This document shows positions 33,152 through 43,200 of a DNA stretch of 64,000 nucleotides, piece by piece. The DNA lies in the NCBI GenBank assembly GCA_045596745.1, contig JAZODA010000004.1, positions 16,464 to 80,463 of the forward strand, given 5' to 3'. A program made the position numbers and the translations under genes. Each line of letters opens with the position of its first letter. Position 1 is the stretch's first letter. Source of the DNA: RGIG3009 sp045596745 (GTDB lineage: Bacteria > Bacillota > Clostridia > Oscillospirales > Acutalibacteraceae). The notes beneath the pieces are model-generated. The model was not told where the DNA came from. It saw only the letters and a list, made by a program, of their open reading frames with translations, and made no database searches.

Positions 33152-35569
33152 TCAGGGCTTAACGACCAGGTTGACCAGTTTGCGGGGAACGTAGAGCTCC
33201 TTAATGAGCTGCTTGCCTTCCAGCTCGGAAGCCACGCGATCCTGCTCCTTCGCCAGCGCAATAACCGTTGCGGCATCGTCGTTGACGCCCACGGTAATGC
33301 GGGTGCGGATTTTGCCGTTGACCTGAACCGCAATTTCCACCGCGTTCTCCACGCACTTGGCGGGGTCGAACTTCGGCCAGGGATAGTAGGCGAGCTCCTG
33401 CTCGTTGCCCAGCATCTCCCACAGCTCCTCGGTCATATGCGGTGCAAACGGGTTGAGCAGCTGCACCAGCACCTCGTACTCGGCACGGTTCGCACCGCCT
33501 GCCGCGCTGAAGTCGTTGAGCAGTGCCATCATCGCCGCAATGGCGGTGTTGAACTTCAGGTTTTCGATATCCTCGCCAACCTTGCGGATGGTCTTGTGAA
33601 TCGTCGTTTCCAATTCGGGACGGATGGCATCGCCCGGCAGCAGATTCTCCTGCACCGCCCACACACGCTCGAGGAAGCGGCGGGCACCACGGATGCTGTC
33701 GCTGGACCACGGAGCGGCTTTTTCGAAGTCGCCGATGAACATCTCATACACGCGCAGGGTGTCGGCGCCAAACTCATTGACAATATCGTCGGGGTTGACG
33801 ACGTTGCCGCGCGACTTGGACATCTTTTCGCCGTTTTCGCCCAGAATCATACCATGGCTGGTACGTTTGGCATACGGCTCGGCGGTGGGAACGACGCCGA
33901 TATCATACAGGAACTTGTGCCAGAAACGGCTGTACAGCAGGTGAAGCGTGGTGTGCTCCATACCGCCGTTGTACCAGTTAACAGGCGTCCAGTATTTCAG
34001 TGCTTCGGGAGAAGCCAGCGCCTTGTCGTTGTGCGGATCGCAATAACGCAGGAAGTACCAGGAAGAACCTGCCCACTGCGGCATCGTATCGGTTTCGCGC
34101 TTGGCAGCCGCGCCACACTTCGGGCAGGTGGTGTTGACCCACTCGTCCATAGCGGCCAACGGAGATTCGCCGTTGTCGGTCGGCTCGTAGCTGTCGACCA
34201 TCGGCAGACGGATGGGCAGCTGCTCTTCCGGAACGGCTACCTGACCGCAATGCGGGCAGTGCACAATCGGAATCGGCTCGCCCCAATAACGCTGACGGGA
34301 GAAGACCCAGTCGCGGAGTTTGTAGTTAACCTTCGGCTCGCCAATGCCCTGCTTCTTCAGGAAATCGATAATCGCCACCTTGGCTTCTTCGACCGACAGG
34401 CCGTTGAGGAAGCCGGAGTTGACCATCACGCCGGTAGCGCAATCGGTAAAGGCTTCTTTCTGCACGTCGCCGCCCTGCACCACTTCGATGATGGGCAAAT
34501 CAAACGCACGGGCAAATTCCCAGTCGCGGGTATCGTGTGCCGGCACCGCCATGATAGCGCCGGTACCATAGGAAACCAACACGTAATCCGACAGGAAAAT
34601 CGGAATCTCGGTATCGTTAACCGGATTGATGGCACGAATGCCCTGCAGGCAAACACCGGTCTTGTCCTTCGCCACCTCGGTACGCTCGAAATCCGACTTG
34701 CGCGCCGCTGCTTCCTGATAGGCACGCACGTCATCGGCGTTGCCAAGCAGGCCCTTTTCCAGCCAGCTGTGCACCAGCGGATGCTCGGGGGACATAACCA
34801 TATAGGTTGCACCGAACAGCGTGTCGGGACGGGTGGTGTATACCTCCACCGCGTCATCCACGGTGGTCTTGAACGTCACCTGAGCGCCGGTGGAACGACC
34901 AATCCAGTTAATCTGCTGTGCGCGCACACGGTCGGGATAATCCACGAGGTCCAAATCGTCAATCAGGCGCTGTGCGTATGCCGTGATTTTCAGCATCCAC
35001 TGGCTCTTGACCTTATGTACCACTTCGCCGCCGCAACGCTCGCATACGCCGCCGACGACTTCCTCGTTCGCCAGCACACACTTGCAGGAGGTGCACCAGT
35101 TAACGGCCATTTCCTTCTTGTATGCCAGGCCCTTTTTGAACAGCTGCAGGAAAATCCACTGCGTCCACTTGTAGTAGTCGGGGTCAGTGGTGTTAATCTC
35201 ACGCGTCCAGTCAAAGGACAAACCCAAACCCTGCAGTTGCGCCTTAAAGCGGGCGACGTTGTTCTGCGTCACCACTTCAGGGTGGATGTGATTCTTAATG
35301 GCAAAGTTTTCCGTGGGCAGACCGAAAGCGTCCCAGCCCATGGGGTACAACACGTTGTAACCCTCCATACGGCGCTTACGGGACACAACGTCCAGTGCCG
35401 TGTAGGAACGCGGATGGCCGACGTGCAGACCCTGTCCCGACGGATACGGGAACTCAACCAGCGCAAAATACGCCGGCTTGCTCTGATCGTCGGAGGCCGC
35501 AAAGGTGTTCTCCGTTTCCCATTTAGTCTGCCATTTCTTTTCAATGACAGCCGAATCAAATTTCTTCAT
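33152..35569 (-). CDS. leuS: leucyl-tRNA synthetase
   Basis: 805 aa, normal length. Class I HIGH motif as HVGHP (in PSGQGLHVGHPRSYTALD), and KMSKS in GEKMSKSRGNVV. The editing CP1 domain lies at about 220-400 with a zinc-type CxxC (C-K-C, CERCGG) region before it and a second cysteine pair (HCPHCG / TTCPKCG) within the tRNA-binding insert. The ATG overlaps the rsfS stop by 4 nt. It is the last gene of the core operon. Confidence 0.97.
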   Translation of the reverse strand: MKKFDSAVIEKKWQTKWETENTFAASDDQSKPAYFALVEFPYPSGQGLHVGHPRSYTALDVVSRKRRMEGYNVLYPMGWDAFGLPTENFAIKNHIHPEVVTQNNVARFKAQLQGLGLSFDWTREINTTDPDYYKWTQWIFLQLFKKGLAYKKEMAVNWCTSCKCVLANEEVVGGVCERCGGEVVHKVKSQWMLKITAYAQRLIDDLDLVDYPDRVRAQQINWIGRSTGAQVTFKTTVDDAVEVYTTRPDTLFGATYMVMSPEHPLVHSWLEKGLLGNADDVRAYQEAAARKSDFERTEVAKDKTGVCLQGIRAINPVNDTEIPIFLSDYVLVSYGTGAIMAVPAHDTRDWEFARAFDLPIIEVVQGGDVQKEAFTDCATGVMVNSGFLNGLSVEEAKVAIIDFLKKQGIGEPKVNYKLRDWVFSRQRYWGEPIPIVHCPHCGQVAVPEEQLPIRLPMVDSYEPTDNGESPLAAMDEWVNTTCPKCGAAAKRETDTMPQWAGSSWYFLRYCDPHNDKALASPEALKYWTPVNWYNGGMEHTTLHLLYSRFWHKFLYDIGVVPTAEPYAKRTSHGMILGENGEKMSKSRGNVVNPDDIVNEFGADTLRVYEMFIGDFEKAAPWSSDSIRGARRFLERVWAVQENLLPGDAIRPELETTIHKTIRKVGEDIENLKFNTAIAAMMALLNDFSAAGGANRAEYEVLVQLLNPFAPHMTEELWEMLGNEQELAYYPWPKFDPAKCVENAVEIAVQVNGKIRTRITVGVNDDAATVIALAKEQDRVASELEGKQLIKELYVPRKLVNLVVKP

Positions 35570-35931
35570 TGGTCTTCACCCTCCAAAAACTCTGCTATAT
35601 CCAGAACGCGGGCATCCTGCCACAAGCGTTCCAAGTCGTAAAATTCGCGCGAGCTGTCCAAAAACACATGGACGACCACGCTGCCGTAATCCAACACCGT
35701 CCACAGCGCCGTGGAGTACCCCTCCGTTCGCAGCGGACGCATATCCATCAGCTGCAAGTCCGTCTCGACATAGTCGATGAGCGCTCTCACCTGTGTGGTG
35801 CTGGTGCCCGAGGCGATGATAAAACAATCGGCAAGCGATGTAACCTCGCTGACATCCAGCGCCCGAATATCCTGCGCTTTATGCTTATCCAGCGATGCCA
35901 CCACCGTCTGTATCAGTTCATGTACCGTCAT
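35566..35931 (-). CDS. rsfS: ribosomal silencing factor RsfS
   Basis: 121 aa, full length for the YbeB/Iojap family. Landmarks are LDVSEVTSLADCFIIASGTS, the EGYSTALWTVLDYGSVVVHVF strand pair and the FYDLERLW tail. It binds uL14 on the large subunit and blocks subunit joining when nutrients run out. It sits 11 nt after the LCP gene and overlaps leuS by 4 nt; the rsfS-next-to-nadD/yqeK arrangement is conserved in Firmicutes. Confidence 0.95.
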   Translation of the reverse strand: MTVHELIQTVVASLDKHKAQDIRALDVSEVTSLADCFIIASGTSTTQVRALIDYVETDLQLMDMRPLRTEGYSTALWTVLDYGSVVVHVFLDSSREFYDLERLWQDARVLDIAEFLEGEDQ

Positions 35932-35942
35932 ACGTTCCGTGC

Positions 35943-37160
35943 TTACCCTTTCGCCGTCGTTGTGGTTGTCGTTGTCGCGTCGTCCGCCGCCGGTTCGTTC
36001 AAACCGGTCTGCGTCACGGCGATTTCCGACATCACCTGCTTGCGGGAATCCGATTCGCCGTCGCTTGTCAGCTCGGCAATCACCAAATCCGCTTCGCTTA
36101 CTTTGTTGTCCCCATAGGGATGGAACTCGGCGTTGAGCAGCTCCACAAGTTCCTTGCGGTGAACGCTATAATATTCCACCGACTCGTGCTTGGTCGCTTC
36201 GCCCGGCAGCAGCTGTGCCGTAATCTTATTCGGCTTGATGGCGGAAAGCTCGCGAATCAGCTTAACCGTATTTTCACGGTCGGTGCTGAAGAACACGCGA
36301 CTGCCGCCGCCCATCACATTACCGATAGACTGCGTATTGAGTTCATCCTCGGACTGCGCCGCCAAGCGCTGGAACACAGCCAGGAACACCTTGCGCTGAC
36401 GCACCATACGATCGAGGTCGCCCGAAATGCCCTTTTCGCCCGAGCGCTTCATCGCATACTCCACCGCACCGGCACCGTCCAGTGTACGCACACCGTCACG
36501 GTATTCGATACCGCCCAGCGTCTGTGCCTTTTCCAGTTCCACGTCCACGCCGCCGAGGTTATCAATCAAATCCACCATCGCATCCTGCGAGAAGTAGTAA
36601 TAGCCATCCACCGGCAGTGCCAACGCGTTGACAATCGCGCCGACGTTGTACTTGGAAGAACCCTGGAGCTCCTTGACAATGTGACCGTTGGCGCGGCAGG
36701 TCTCCACATTTACTTCGAACACCTGCTTACCCTCGGTATCACAGAACGTAAGCGGCGTGGGGTTACCCCACACTTCGCCGGATTTTTCCACCAGCCACTG
36801 GGTATCCGCGCCGAGGTAGGTATCCTGCGGAATTTCCAGAATGTTCAGCGTCTTTTTGACCTTGTCGTAGCAAATCACCGACAGATGCTCCATCGCATCC
36901 TTTTCGATGTCCTCGCCCAACAGACCGAACACATAGTACGCTACCTTGCCCTGCAGTGCTTCGGGCGTGGTAACCAACTTATTCACGGCGGATTCGCGCA
37001 TGTCTTTTTCCTGCTCGCGGTTGTTGTAGTTTTTCAGCGCAATCGCAACAAAAATCACCACAAGCACCACAAACACAGCCACCGAAATCGCCATAATGTG
37101 CTTTGCCTTCAACTTACCCTTGCGGCCGTTTGCCTTTTTGGCGCGAGTGTCCTTAGCCAT
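35943..37160 (-). CDS. LytR-CpsA-Psr (LCP) family cell-wall glycopolymer ligase
   Basis: 405 aa. Start MAKDTRAKKANG with AAAGGAACGG upstream. A very basic cytoplasmic tail (1-22), one membrane helix (about 23-46), and an extracellular LCP domain (about 60-290) with the IDNLGGVDVEL and DGAGAVEYAMKRSGEKGISGDLDRMVRQ blocks whose Asp/Arg residues bind the polyprenyl phosphate. The Thr-rich C-terminus may be cell-wall spanning. LCP enzymes attach teichoic acids or capsule to peptidoglycan. It is set between yqeK and rsfS, as in many Clostridia. The 5' end overlaps nadD-yqeK by 8 nt. Confidence 0.9.
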   Translation of the reverse strand: MAKDTRAKKANGRKGKLKAKHIMAISVAVFVVLVVIFVAIALKNYNNREQEKDMRESAVNKLVTTPEALQGKVAYYVFGLLGEDIEKDAMEHLSVICYDKVKKTLNILEIPQDTYLGADTQWLVEKSGEVWGNPTPLTFCDTEGKQVFEVNVETCRANGHIVKELQGSSKYNVGAIVNALALPVDGYYYFSQDAMVDLIDNLGGVDVELEKAQTLGGIEYRDGVRTLDGAGAVEYAMKRSGEKGISGDLDRMVRQRKVFLAVFQRLAAQSEDELNTQSIGNVMGGGSRVFFSTDRENTVKLIRELSAIKPNKITAQLLPGEATKHESVEYYSVHRKELVELLNAEFHPYGDNKVSEADLVIAELTSDGESDSRKQVMSEIAVTQTGLNEPAADDATTTTTTTAKG

Positions 37161-38361
37161 GTGTTCCACCGTTCCTTTCGCAATAATCTTCGTAACAGGC
37201 AAGCGTATCGGGATGTACCTCTTGCCCACGCTCGTTCAAATCTTTGATGGTATATTCAAGCGCGTACAGCATGGCATCCTCCACGCTGCGCTCGGCCAGC
37301 GTCCGCATCACCTCGACATCGGGGTAATCGCGGTCTGCCGACGTGAAATCCGCCAGATACAGCACCACTTCCGCCGGAGTCATTCCCGCGCGACCGGTGG
37401 TGTGATAGCGGACTGCCTGCAAAATCTCCGGGTCGGTAATACCCAAAATGTTCTCCAGAAACACCGCACCGGCGTGGGCATGCCACAATTTGGGAGCGTT
37501 TTGCTCCACGGCGTCTAACAGTATACCAAAATCCTTGAAGATTTGCAACTGGGAATCGCCGTCGGTATCCTTTAAAATATCGTGCAGCAAGCCCGCCACA
37601 CGCGCTTTTTCGGGATTGGCACCGTATTTTCGGGCGAGATACTCCGCCTGATCCGCTACCGCAAGCGAATGGCGATAGCGCTTCGGGGTCAACCGCCCGC
37701 GCAAAATGTCGCAATACTGCTCTTCCACATTGCGGTATTCGCGGTTTTCCGCGTACAGACAATGCACGTCGATATAGGCCGCAACCGCCGCCGGAACCAG
37801 CCCGTCAAGCGGCTGCTTCTCCTTCACGCAACGACGGATATCGGTAGACGAAATGCGCGGCGTTTCCATATCCAACACCACACACCGTGCGCCCTGCGCC
37901 TCCAGTGTGGCGGCATAGGCGCGCAACGTTTCGGCAGACGCGTCGTCACGCGGTACGGCGCACAGTGTTGCCATTGCCGCAATGTCTGCAAACCGATGCC
38001 AACTCGCCAGCGTCAGGAACATATCCGCGCCGACCGTCAAAAACAGTTCCGCATCGGGATAGGCGCTGTGCAATTGCTCCAGCGTCGTCACCGTAAAGCT
38101 CGCGCCGCGGCGGTTAATTTCCAAGTCCGAGACAACCAGTTCCGGATACGGCGCACACGCCAGCCGACACATTTCCAGACGATCCACGGCCGAAGCCATT
38201 TCGGTCTTAATCTTGTGCGGCGGCACAAACGTCGGCATAATCAGCACCGAATCAAGGCTGAGTTTTTCTGCCAACTGACGTGCCATCACGATATGTCCGT
38301 TATGAATGGGATCAAACGTACCGCCGAACAGGGCGATTCTCTGCCCTTTCACCGTGCTCAT
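37153..38361 (-). CDS. nadD: fused nicotinate-nucleotide adenylyltransferase - YqeK HD hydrolase
   Basis: 402 aa, twice the length of NadD. Residues 1-200 are NadD: GGTFDPIHNGH nucleotidyl-transfer motif and the ISSTDIR signature. Residues 210-402 are YqeK: RYRHSLAVADQAEYLA, GLLHDILKD (HD motif) and HAGAVFLE, with KLWHAH giving further metal ligands. NadD makes deamido-NAD; YqeK cleaves Ap4A symmetrically. In Bacillus the two are separate neighbouring genes, so this is a natural fusion of adjacent reading frames. No frameshift or internal RBS argues against it. It overlaps yhbY by 4 nt. Confidence 0.93.
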   Translation of the reverse strand: MSTVKGQRIALFGGTFDPIHNGHIVMARQLAEKLSLDSVLIMPTFVPPHKIKTEMASAVDRLEMCRLACAPYPELVVSDLEINRRGASFTVTTLEQLHSAYPDAELFLTVGADMFLTLASWHRFADIAAMATLCAVPRDDASAETLRAYAATLEAQGARCVVLDMETPRISSTDIRRCVKEKQPLDGLVPAAVAAYIDVHCLYAENREYRNVEEQYCDILRGRLTPKRYRHSLAVADQAEYLARKYGANPEKARVAGLLHDILKDTDGDSQLQIFKDFGILLDAVEQNAPKLWHAHAGAVFLENILGITDPEILQAVRYHTTGRAGMTPAEVVLYLADFTSADRDYPDVEVMRTLAERSVEDAMLYALEYTIKDLNERGQEVHPDTLACYEDYCERNGGTHG

Positions 38362-38657
38362 CGGGCAGCGCGGGGCAGCACGATTTTCGGCTCTTCGGGA
38401 ACGGGACGATACAGCACAAAGGTACGGCCGATGACCTGCACCACCTGTGCGTCGGTCGCCGCCGCAAGTGCTTCGGCCGCTTCGCGAGCAGTTTCGGGCG
38501 CCGTTTCCAGCACTTTGCCCTTAATCAGCTCGCGCGCCGTAAGCGCGTCGTCCGCCTGCTTAACAATCGTATCCGCCATACCGCCCTTGCCAACGTGTAC
38601 GATGGGCTCCAGCGTGTTCGCAAGACCGCGCAGATACGCTCTTTGTTTACTGGTCAT
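38358..38657 (-). CDS. yhbY: YhbY/CRS1-YhbY (CRM) RNA-binding protein
   Basis: 99 aa, one CRM domain: MTSKQRAYLRGLA start, a VGKGG loop and an ELIKGKVLE strand. Binds pre-50S ribosomal RNA during assembly. The start at 38657 is chosen over a longer frame because AGGATG lies upstream. It is between rdgB and nadD, overlapping nadD by 4 nt. Confidence 0.93.
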   Translation of the reverse strand: MTSKQRAYLRGLANTLEPIVHVGKGGMADTIVKQADDALTARELIKGKVLETAPETAREAAEALAAATDAQVVQVIGRTFVLYRPVPEEPKIVLPRAAR

Positions 38658-38662
38658 AACAA

Positions 38663-39274
38663 TCATCCTATTCTTTCTCGTAATGCATCACGGAACACGC
38701 GCAGCGCATTTCCGCGATGACTGATAGCATCCTTTTCCTCTTCCGTCAACTCCGCAACGGTCTTGCCCTCGCCGGGCAGTCCCGGTGCAACAAAGAACAG
38801 CGGGTCATAACCGAATCCGCGTTCGCCGCGCTCTTCCGTGCCGATAATGCCGTGCAGTTCGCCCTCGGCGGTCAACGGTTCGCTGCCATCGGGGAACACG
38901 CAACACACCGCACACACATAATGCGCTCCGCGCTTTTCGGGCGGCAGGCCCTCTAACTCACCGAGCAGCTTCATATTGCGATCGCGATCCGTCGCGTCGG
39001 GGCCGCCGTAACGAGCGGAATAGATACCCGGGCCGCCGTTCAGCGCATCCACCGCAATGCCCGAATCATCCGCAATCGCGGGAAGTCCGGTAAACTCGCA
39101 CGCCGATGCCGCTTTCAGATAGGCGTTTTCCGCAAACGTCGTGCCGGTCTCCTCCACCTCGGGAAGCTCCACACCGAGATCGCGGTCGGTGACCGCTTCG
39201 ATGCCGAGCGGCTCCAGAATACGAGACAGCTCTTTCAGTTTATCCTTATTGTGCGTCGCAATGATATAGCGCAT
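38663..39274 (-). CDS. rdgB: RdgB/HAM1 non-canonical purine NTP pyrophosphatase
   Basis: 203 aa. THNKDKLKEL nucleotide-binding start, DDSGIAVDALNGGPGIYSARY active-site block, GERGFGYDPLFF near the C-terminus. It removes XTP and dITP from the nucleotide pool. GGAGAG is 8 nt from the ATG; 5 nt separate it from ftsY. Confidence 0.96.
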   Translation of the reverse strand: MRYIIATHNKDKLKELSRILEPLGIEAVTDRDLGVELPEVEETGTTFAENAYLKAASACEFTGLPAIADDSGIAVDALNGGPGIYSARYGGPDATDRDRNMKLLGELEGLPPEKRGAHYVCAVCCVFPDGSEPLTAEGELHGIIGTEERGERGFGYDPLFFVAPGLPGEGKTVAELTEEEKDAISHRGNALRVFRDALRERIG

Positions 39275-39279
39275 ACCTA

Positions 39280-40188
39280 TCACTCTCCAAACAGACCGTC
39301 GGCAAACGCCTCAGCCTCAAACGGCTGCAAATCGTCAATGCCTTCGCCCACACCGATGAACTTCACCGGAACCTCCAGCTCTTCGCGGATGGTCAGCACC
39401 ACGCCACCGCGCGCCGTGCCGTCCAGTTTGGTCAGCACAATGCCGGTGATGCCCACCACCTGACGGAACTCACGCGCCTGATTGACGGCGTTCTGACCGG
39501 TCGTGGCATCCACCACCAGCAACACCTCCACGTCGGCATCGGGCAGTTCGCGGTCGATAACACGGCGAATCTTGTGCAGCTCTTCCATCAGGTTCTTCTT
39601 GTTGTGCAGACGACCCGCTGTATCGCAGATAACCACATCCGCACCACGCGCCTTGGCAGCAGACAGCGTATCAAACACCACCGCCGCCGGATCGGCACCC
39701 TGACCGTGACGAATGATATCCACGCCGGCACGCTCCGACCAAATTTCCAGCTGTTCGATGGCCGCGGCACGGAATGTGTCCGCCGCGCCCAAAATTACTT
39801 TTTTACCCTGCGCCTTCAGCTGTGCCGCCATCTTGCCGATAGTGGTCGTCTTACCGACACCGTTGACACCGATGACCAGCACAACCGACGGCTGGGTGGT
39901 CAGCACCAACTGCTGACCGCCCGACAGCATATCCGCCACCGTCTCGCGCAGCAGACCGCGGATTTCACCGGGATCGGTGATGCCGCGCTCTTTTACCATC
40001 TCGCGCAGACGGTTGCAAACCGCCTGTGCCGTTGCCACACCGACGTCGCCGGTGATTAAAATTTCTTCCAGTTCCTCAAACAGTTCGTCGTCGATGCGGG
40101 TAAACGCACGCAACATACTGTTGACCGTTCCCATCAGGGACTCGCGGGTCTTGCGGAGACCCTCACCGATTTTGCTGAAAAAGCCCAT
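39280..40188 (-). CDS. ftsY: signal recognition particle receptor FtsY
   Basis: 302 aa, the short Gram-positive form without a long acidic N-terminus. NG domain: GVNGVGKTTTIGKMA (G1), DTFRAAAIEQLE, DTAGRLHNKKNLM (G3), TKLDGTARGG (G4-G5). It delivers ribosome-nascent chain-SRP complexes to the membrane. It lies 15 nt downstream of smc, the usual place in Firmicutes. Confidence 0.96.
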   Translation of the reverse strand: MGFFSKIGEGLRKTRESLMGTVNSMLRAFTRIDDELFEELEEILITGDVGVATAQAVCNRLREMVKERGITDPGEIRGLLRETVADMLSGGQQLVLTTQPSVVLVIGVNGVGKTTTIGKMAAQLKAQGKKVILGAADTFRAAAIEQLEIWSERAGVDIIRHGQGADPAAVVFDTLSAAKARGADVVICDTAGRLHNKKNLMEELHKIRRVIDRELPDADVEVLLVVDATTGQNAVNQAREFRQVVGITGIVLTKLDGTARGGVVLTIREELEVPVKFIGVGEGIDDLQPFEAEAFADGLFGE

Positions 40189-40203
40189 AATGGTCTCCTT
40201 TCA

Positions 40204-43200
40204 TCAGGGGTTGTTACCGGTAATACCCAGTTTCGCCTCAACCTCGCTGGCGCGCAGCTCAAGCAGCTTGGAAATACCCTGCTCCTGCATGGTCACGCCA
40301 TACAGAACGTCGGCCTCTTCCATCGTGCCGCGGCGGTGGGTAATCACGATAAACTGCGTCTTGTCGCACATACGGCGCAGGTACTGCGCGTAACGGTCGA
40401 CGTTGACGTCGTCGAGTGCCGCTTCCACCTCGTCCAGCATACAGAACGGCGACGGCGTTACCTTCAGAATGGCAAACAACAGCGCCGTAGCAACCAGTGC
40501 CTTTTCACCACCGGAGAGAGCGTCCATATTCAGGATGACCTTTCCGGGCGGCTGTGCGTGCATTTCGATGCCGGAGTTCAGGATATCCTCGGGGTCGGTA
40601 AGCACGAGTTCCGCCTTACCGCCGCCAAACAGATCGCGGAACACTTCGCCAAACTGCATATTGATTTGGCGGAAGCGATCCATAAACATATCCTTCATTT
40701 GCGACGTGAGGTCGCCGATAAGCTTGAGCAGCTCTTCGCGCGAGACTTCCACATCCTGCACCTGGGTGCTGAGGAACTCGTAACGCTCGCTGACTTCGCG
40801 ATACTCCTCAATCGCCTCCACGTTGACACTGCCCAGAGCACGAATCTTGTTCTTCAGTTCGGTCAGACGATGCGTCGCCAGACCCATATCCTCAATAACC
40901 GCCGCCTGCTGCTCCGCTTCGCTGCGGGTCAGCTCGTACTCTTCGTACAGGCGGTTGAGAATGTCATCGGTTTCTTTCTGTGCGGCGGCGCATTTTTCTT
41001 CCAGACGCGCCACTTCGCGGCCGAGAAGCTCGCGCTCCTCCAACTTGCCACGGTTCTGCTGACGCAGATTCGTCTGCCGTGCTTCATCGGCAAGACGCTT
41101 CTGCTGCAGCTCCTGCACACGATTTTCCGATTCACGCGCCTGCGTACGCAGATGCTCTGCCTGCTCACGCAGCAATGCTTCCTGCGCCGTCAGCTCTTCG
41201 CTGCGCACACGCAGTGCGGCAATCGTCTCCTGCATCTGGAGACGCGCGCCATCCTGATCCGCCTGACGCGAACGCAGTTCGGCGATGGCGGTACGGATAC
41301 CTTCGATTTCCTTGTTGAAGCCGACCACGGCGAGCTTCTGCTCGCTCATACGCTCGGCAAGCTGTTCGCGCTCGGCAGCCAACTGCTGACGTCCACCATC
41401 CAGCGTGGCAAGTTCCTGCTCCAGCGCCTCTTTCTGCTGCGTAACCGCGGCTGTCTGCTGTTCGGCATCCGCCATGCTGCGGCGGCACTCCTCGGCGCGG
41501 GCATTCAACTCGGCGATTTCGCGGCTTTCCGCTTCCACTGTGGCGGCACACGCGTCCAGCAAGCCCTGCACACGCGTCTGCTCTCCCTCCAGGCGGATGT
41601 TATCCTCCTGCGCGGTGGTCAGTTCCGCCTGAATACCGGACAGTTCCGCCTGAACCGCGGAAACCTCCTGCTGCAGGCCTTTAAGCGCTTCGCGCGCCTG
41701 TGCTTCCTTTTCCTCCAGCTTCTTGCGCTGGACTTCCAGCTTTTCAATTTCGCTGCGGCGGGACAACAGACCCGCTTCCTTGACGTGAGAACCACCCGAC
41801 AGCGAGCCGCCGGCGTTGACGACCTGACCGTCCAGCGTCACCACGCGGAATTTATAACCGTACTTGCGGGCGATGACCACGGCGTAGTCCAAATCCTCCG
41901 CCACCGCTACACGACCCAGCAGATAGTCGGCGATTTCCTGATACTCTTTTTCGGTCTTGACCAATTCCGAAGCGATACCCACAAAACCGGGTTCATCCTC
42001 CAGGCCCTTTTCCTTCAGCACATTGCCGCGGATAGAGGCAATCGGCAGGAAGGTGGCACGACCGTTTTTGGAATCCTTCAGATACGCGATACCGCGCTTG
42101 GCATCCTCTTCGCGATCGACGATGATGTGCTGTGCCGCACCGCCCAAAGCGGTTTCAATCGCCAGCGCATAGTCGCCATCGGTATGAATCAATCGAGACA
42201 CCGGACCGCGCACACCGCGAAGCTCGCCGCGCTGTGCCTGCTTGGCAACGATACGCACACTGTGAGAGAAGCCCTCCAGATTGCGCTCCATCTCTTCCAG
42301 CAGGTGAATGCGGCGCTGTTTTTCTTCCACATCCAGCGTCAGACGATCCGCCTCCTGCCGCGCCGTTTCCAGGCGGGCGGTACGGGAGGTCAGGCGCATT
42401 TCATAGCCGCGAGCTGCGTTTTGCAGCTGGGCAATAATCTCGGCTTGCCGCTCGGCATCGGCACGCAGTGCCTCTACCTCGGCGCGCAGTGCTTCGCGCT
42501 GCTCGGTCTGACCCGCAAGCGATGCGGTCAGCTGCGACACGCGCAGAGTGATTTCCGACAAGGAGGACTCGCCGGTCACAGAACGCACGCGGATATCCGA
42601 GAGCTGTGCCGCAAAGTCGGCTGCCTGACGATTCAGTTCTTCAATGCGACCGGAGACCTGTTCGTTGCTCTGGAGCAACGCTTCCCATTCTTCGGCAAGC
42701 GCTACCTGCTGACGCTCGGCTTCGGCAATCTGCTCCTGCTTCGCGGCAATCTCCGCTTCACGCTCGGCAACCGTTTCCTCCAGCTGCTGATGTCCCAACT
42801 CTGCCTGTTCGCAATCACCACAGATACGCGCGATGTTTTCTTCGTTATGCTCGCGGTCGTTACGCACCAAATCGGCATTACCGTCACAGCGCACCGCCTC
42901 TTCCTCAAGGCGGGCAATCTCGGTGCGAATCGTCTCGAGCTCCGCTTCCAGCGAACGTGCCGACTCGACAAGCGCTTCCAGTTCGCGCTCGGTCTCGTCC
43001 ATCGCTTCACCGGCGGTGTCGTACTGCGTACGCGCCAGCTCCAGACGCGAATCCAGTTCGCGCAGCATCTCGCGGGAACGGTCGATGGTCTTCAGCCATA
43101 CGCCGATTTCGAGCCCCTTTTTCTCCTGCGCGTATTCCAGATACTTCTTCGCCTTTTCCGACTGCGTTTTCAGCGGTCCGACGCGCTCTTCGAGTTCCTG

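Noticed and set aside
33092..35641. 849-codon open frame opposite leuS
   Set aside because: Antisense shadow of leucyl-tRNA synthetase; no RBS or domain.
37153..38361. frameshift artefact joining nadD and yqeK
   Set aside because: The frame is continuous with no internal RBS, and both domains are complete with intact motifs, so a true fusion is simpler.
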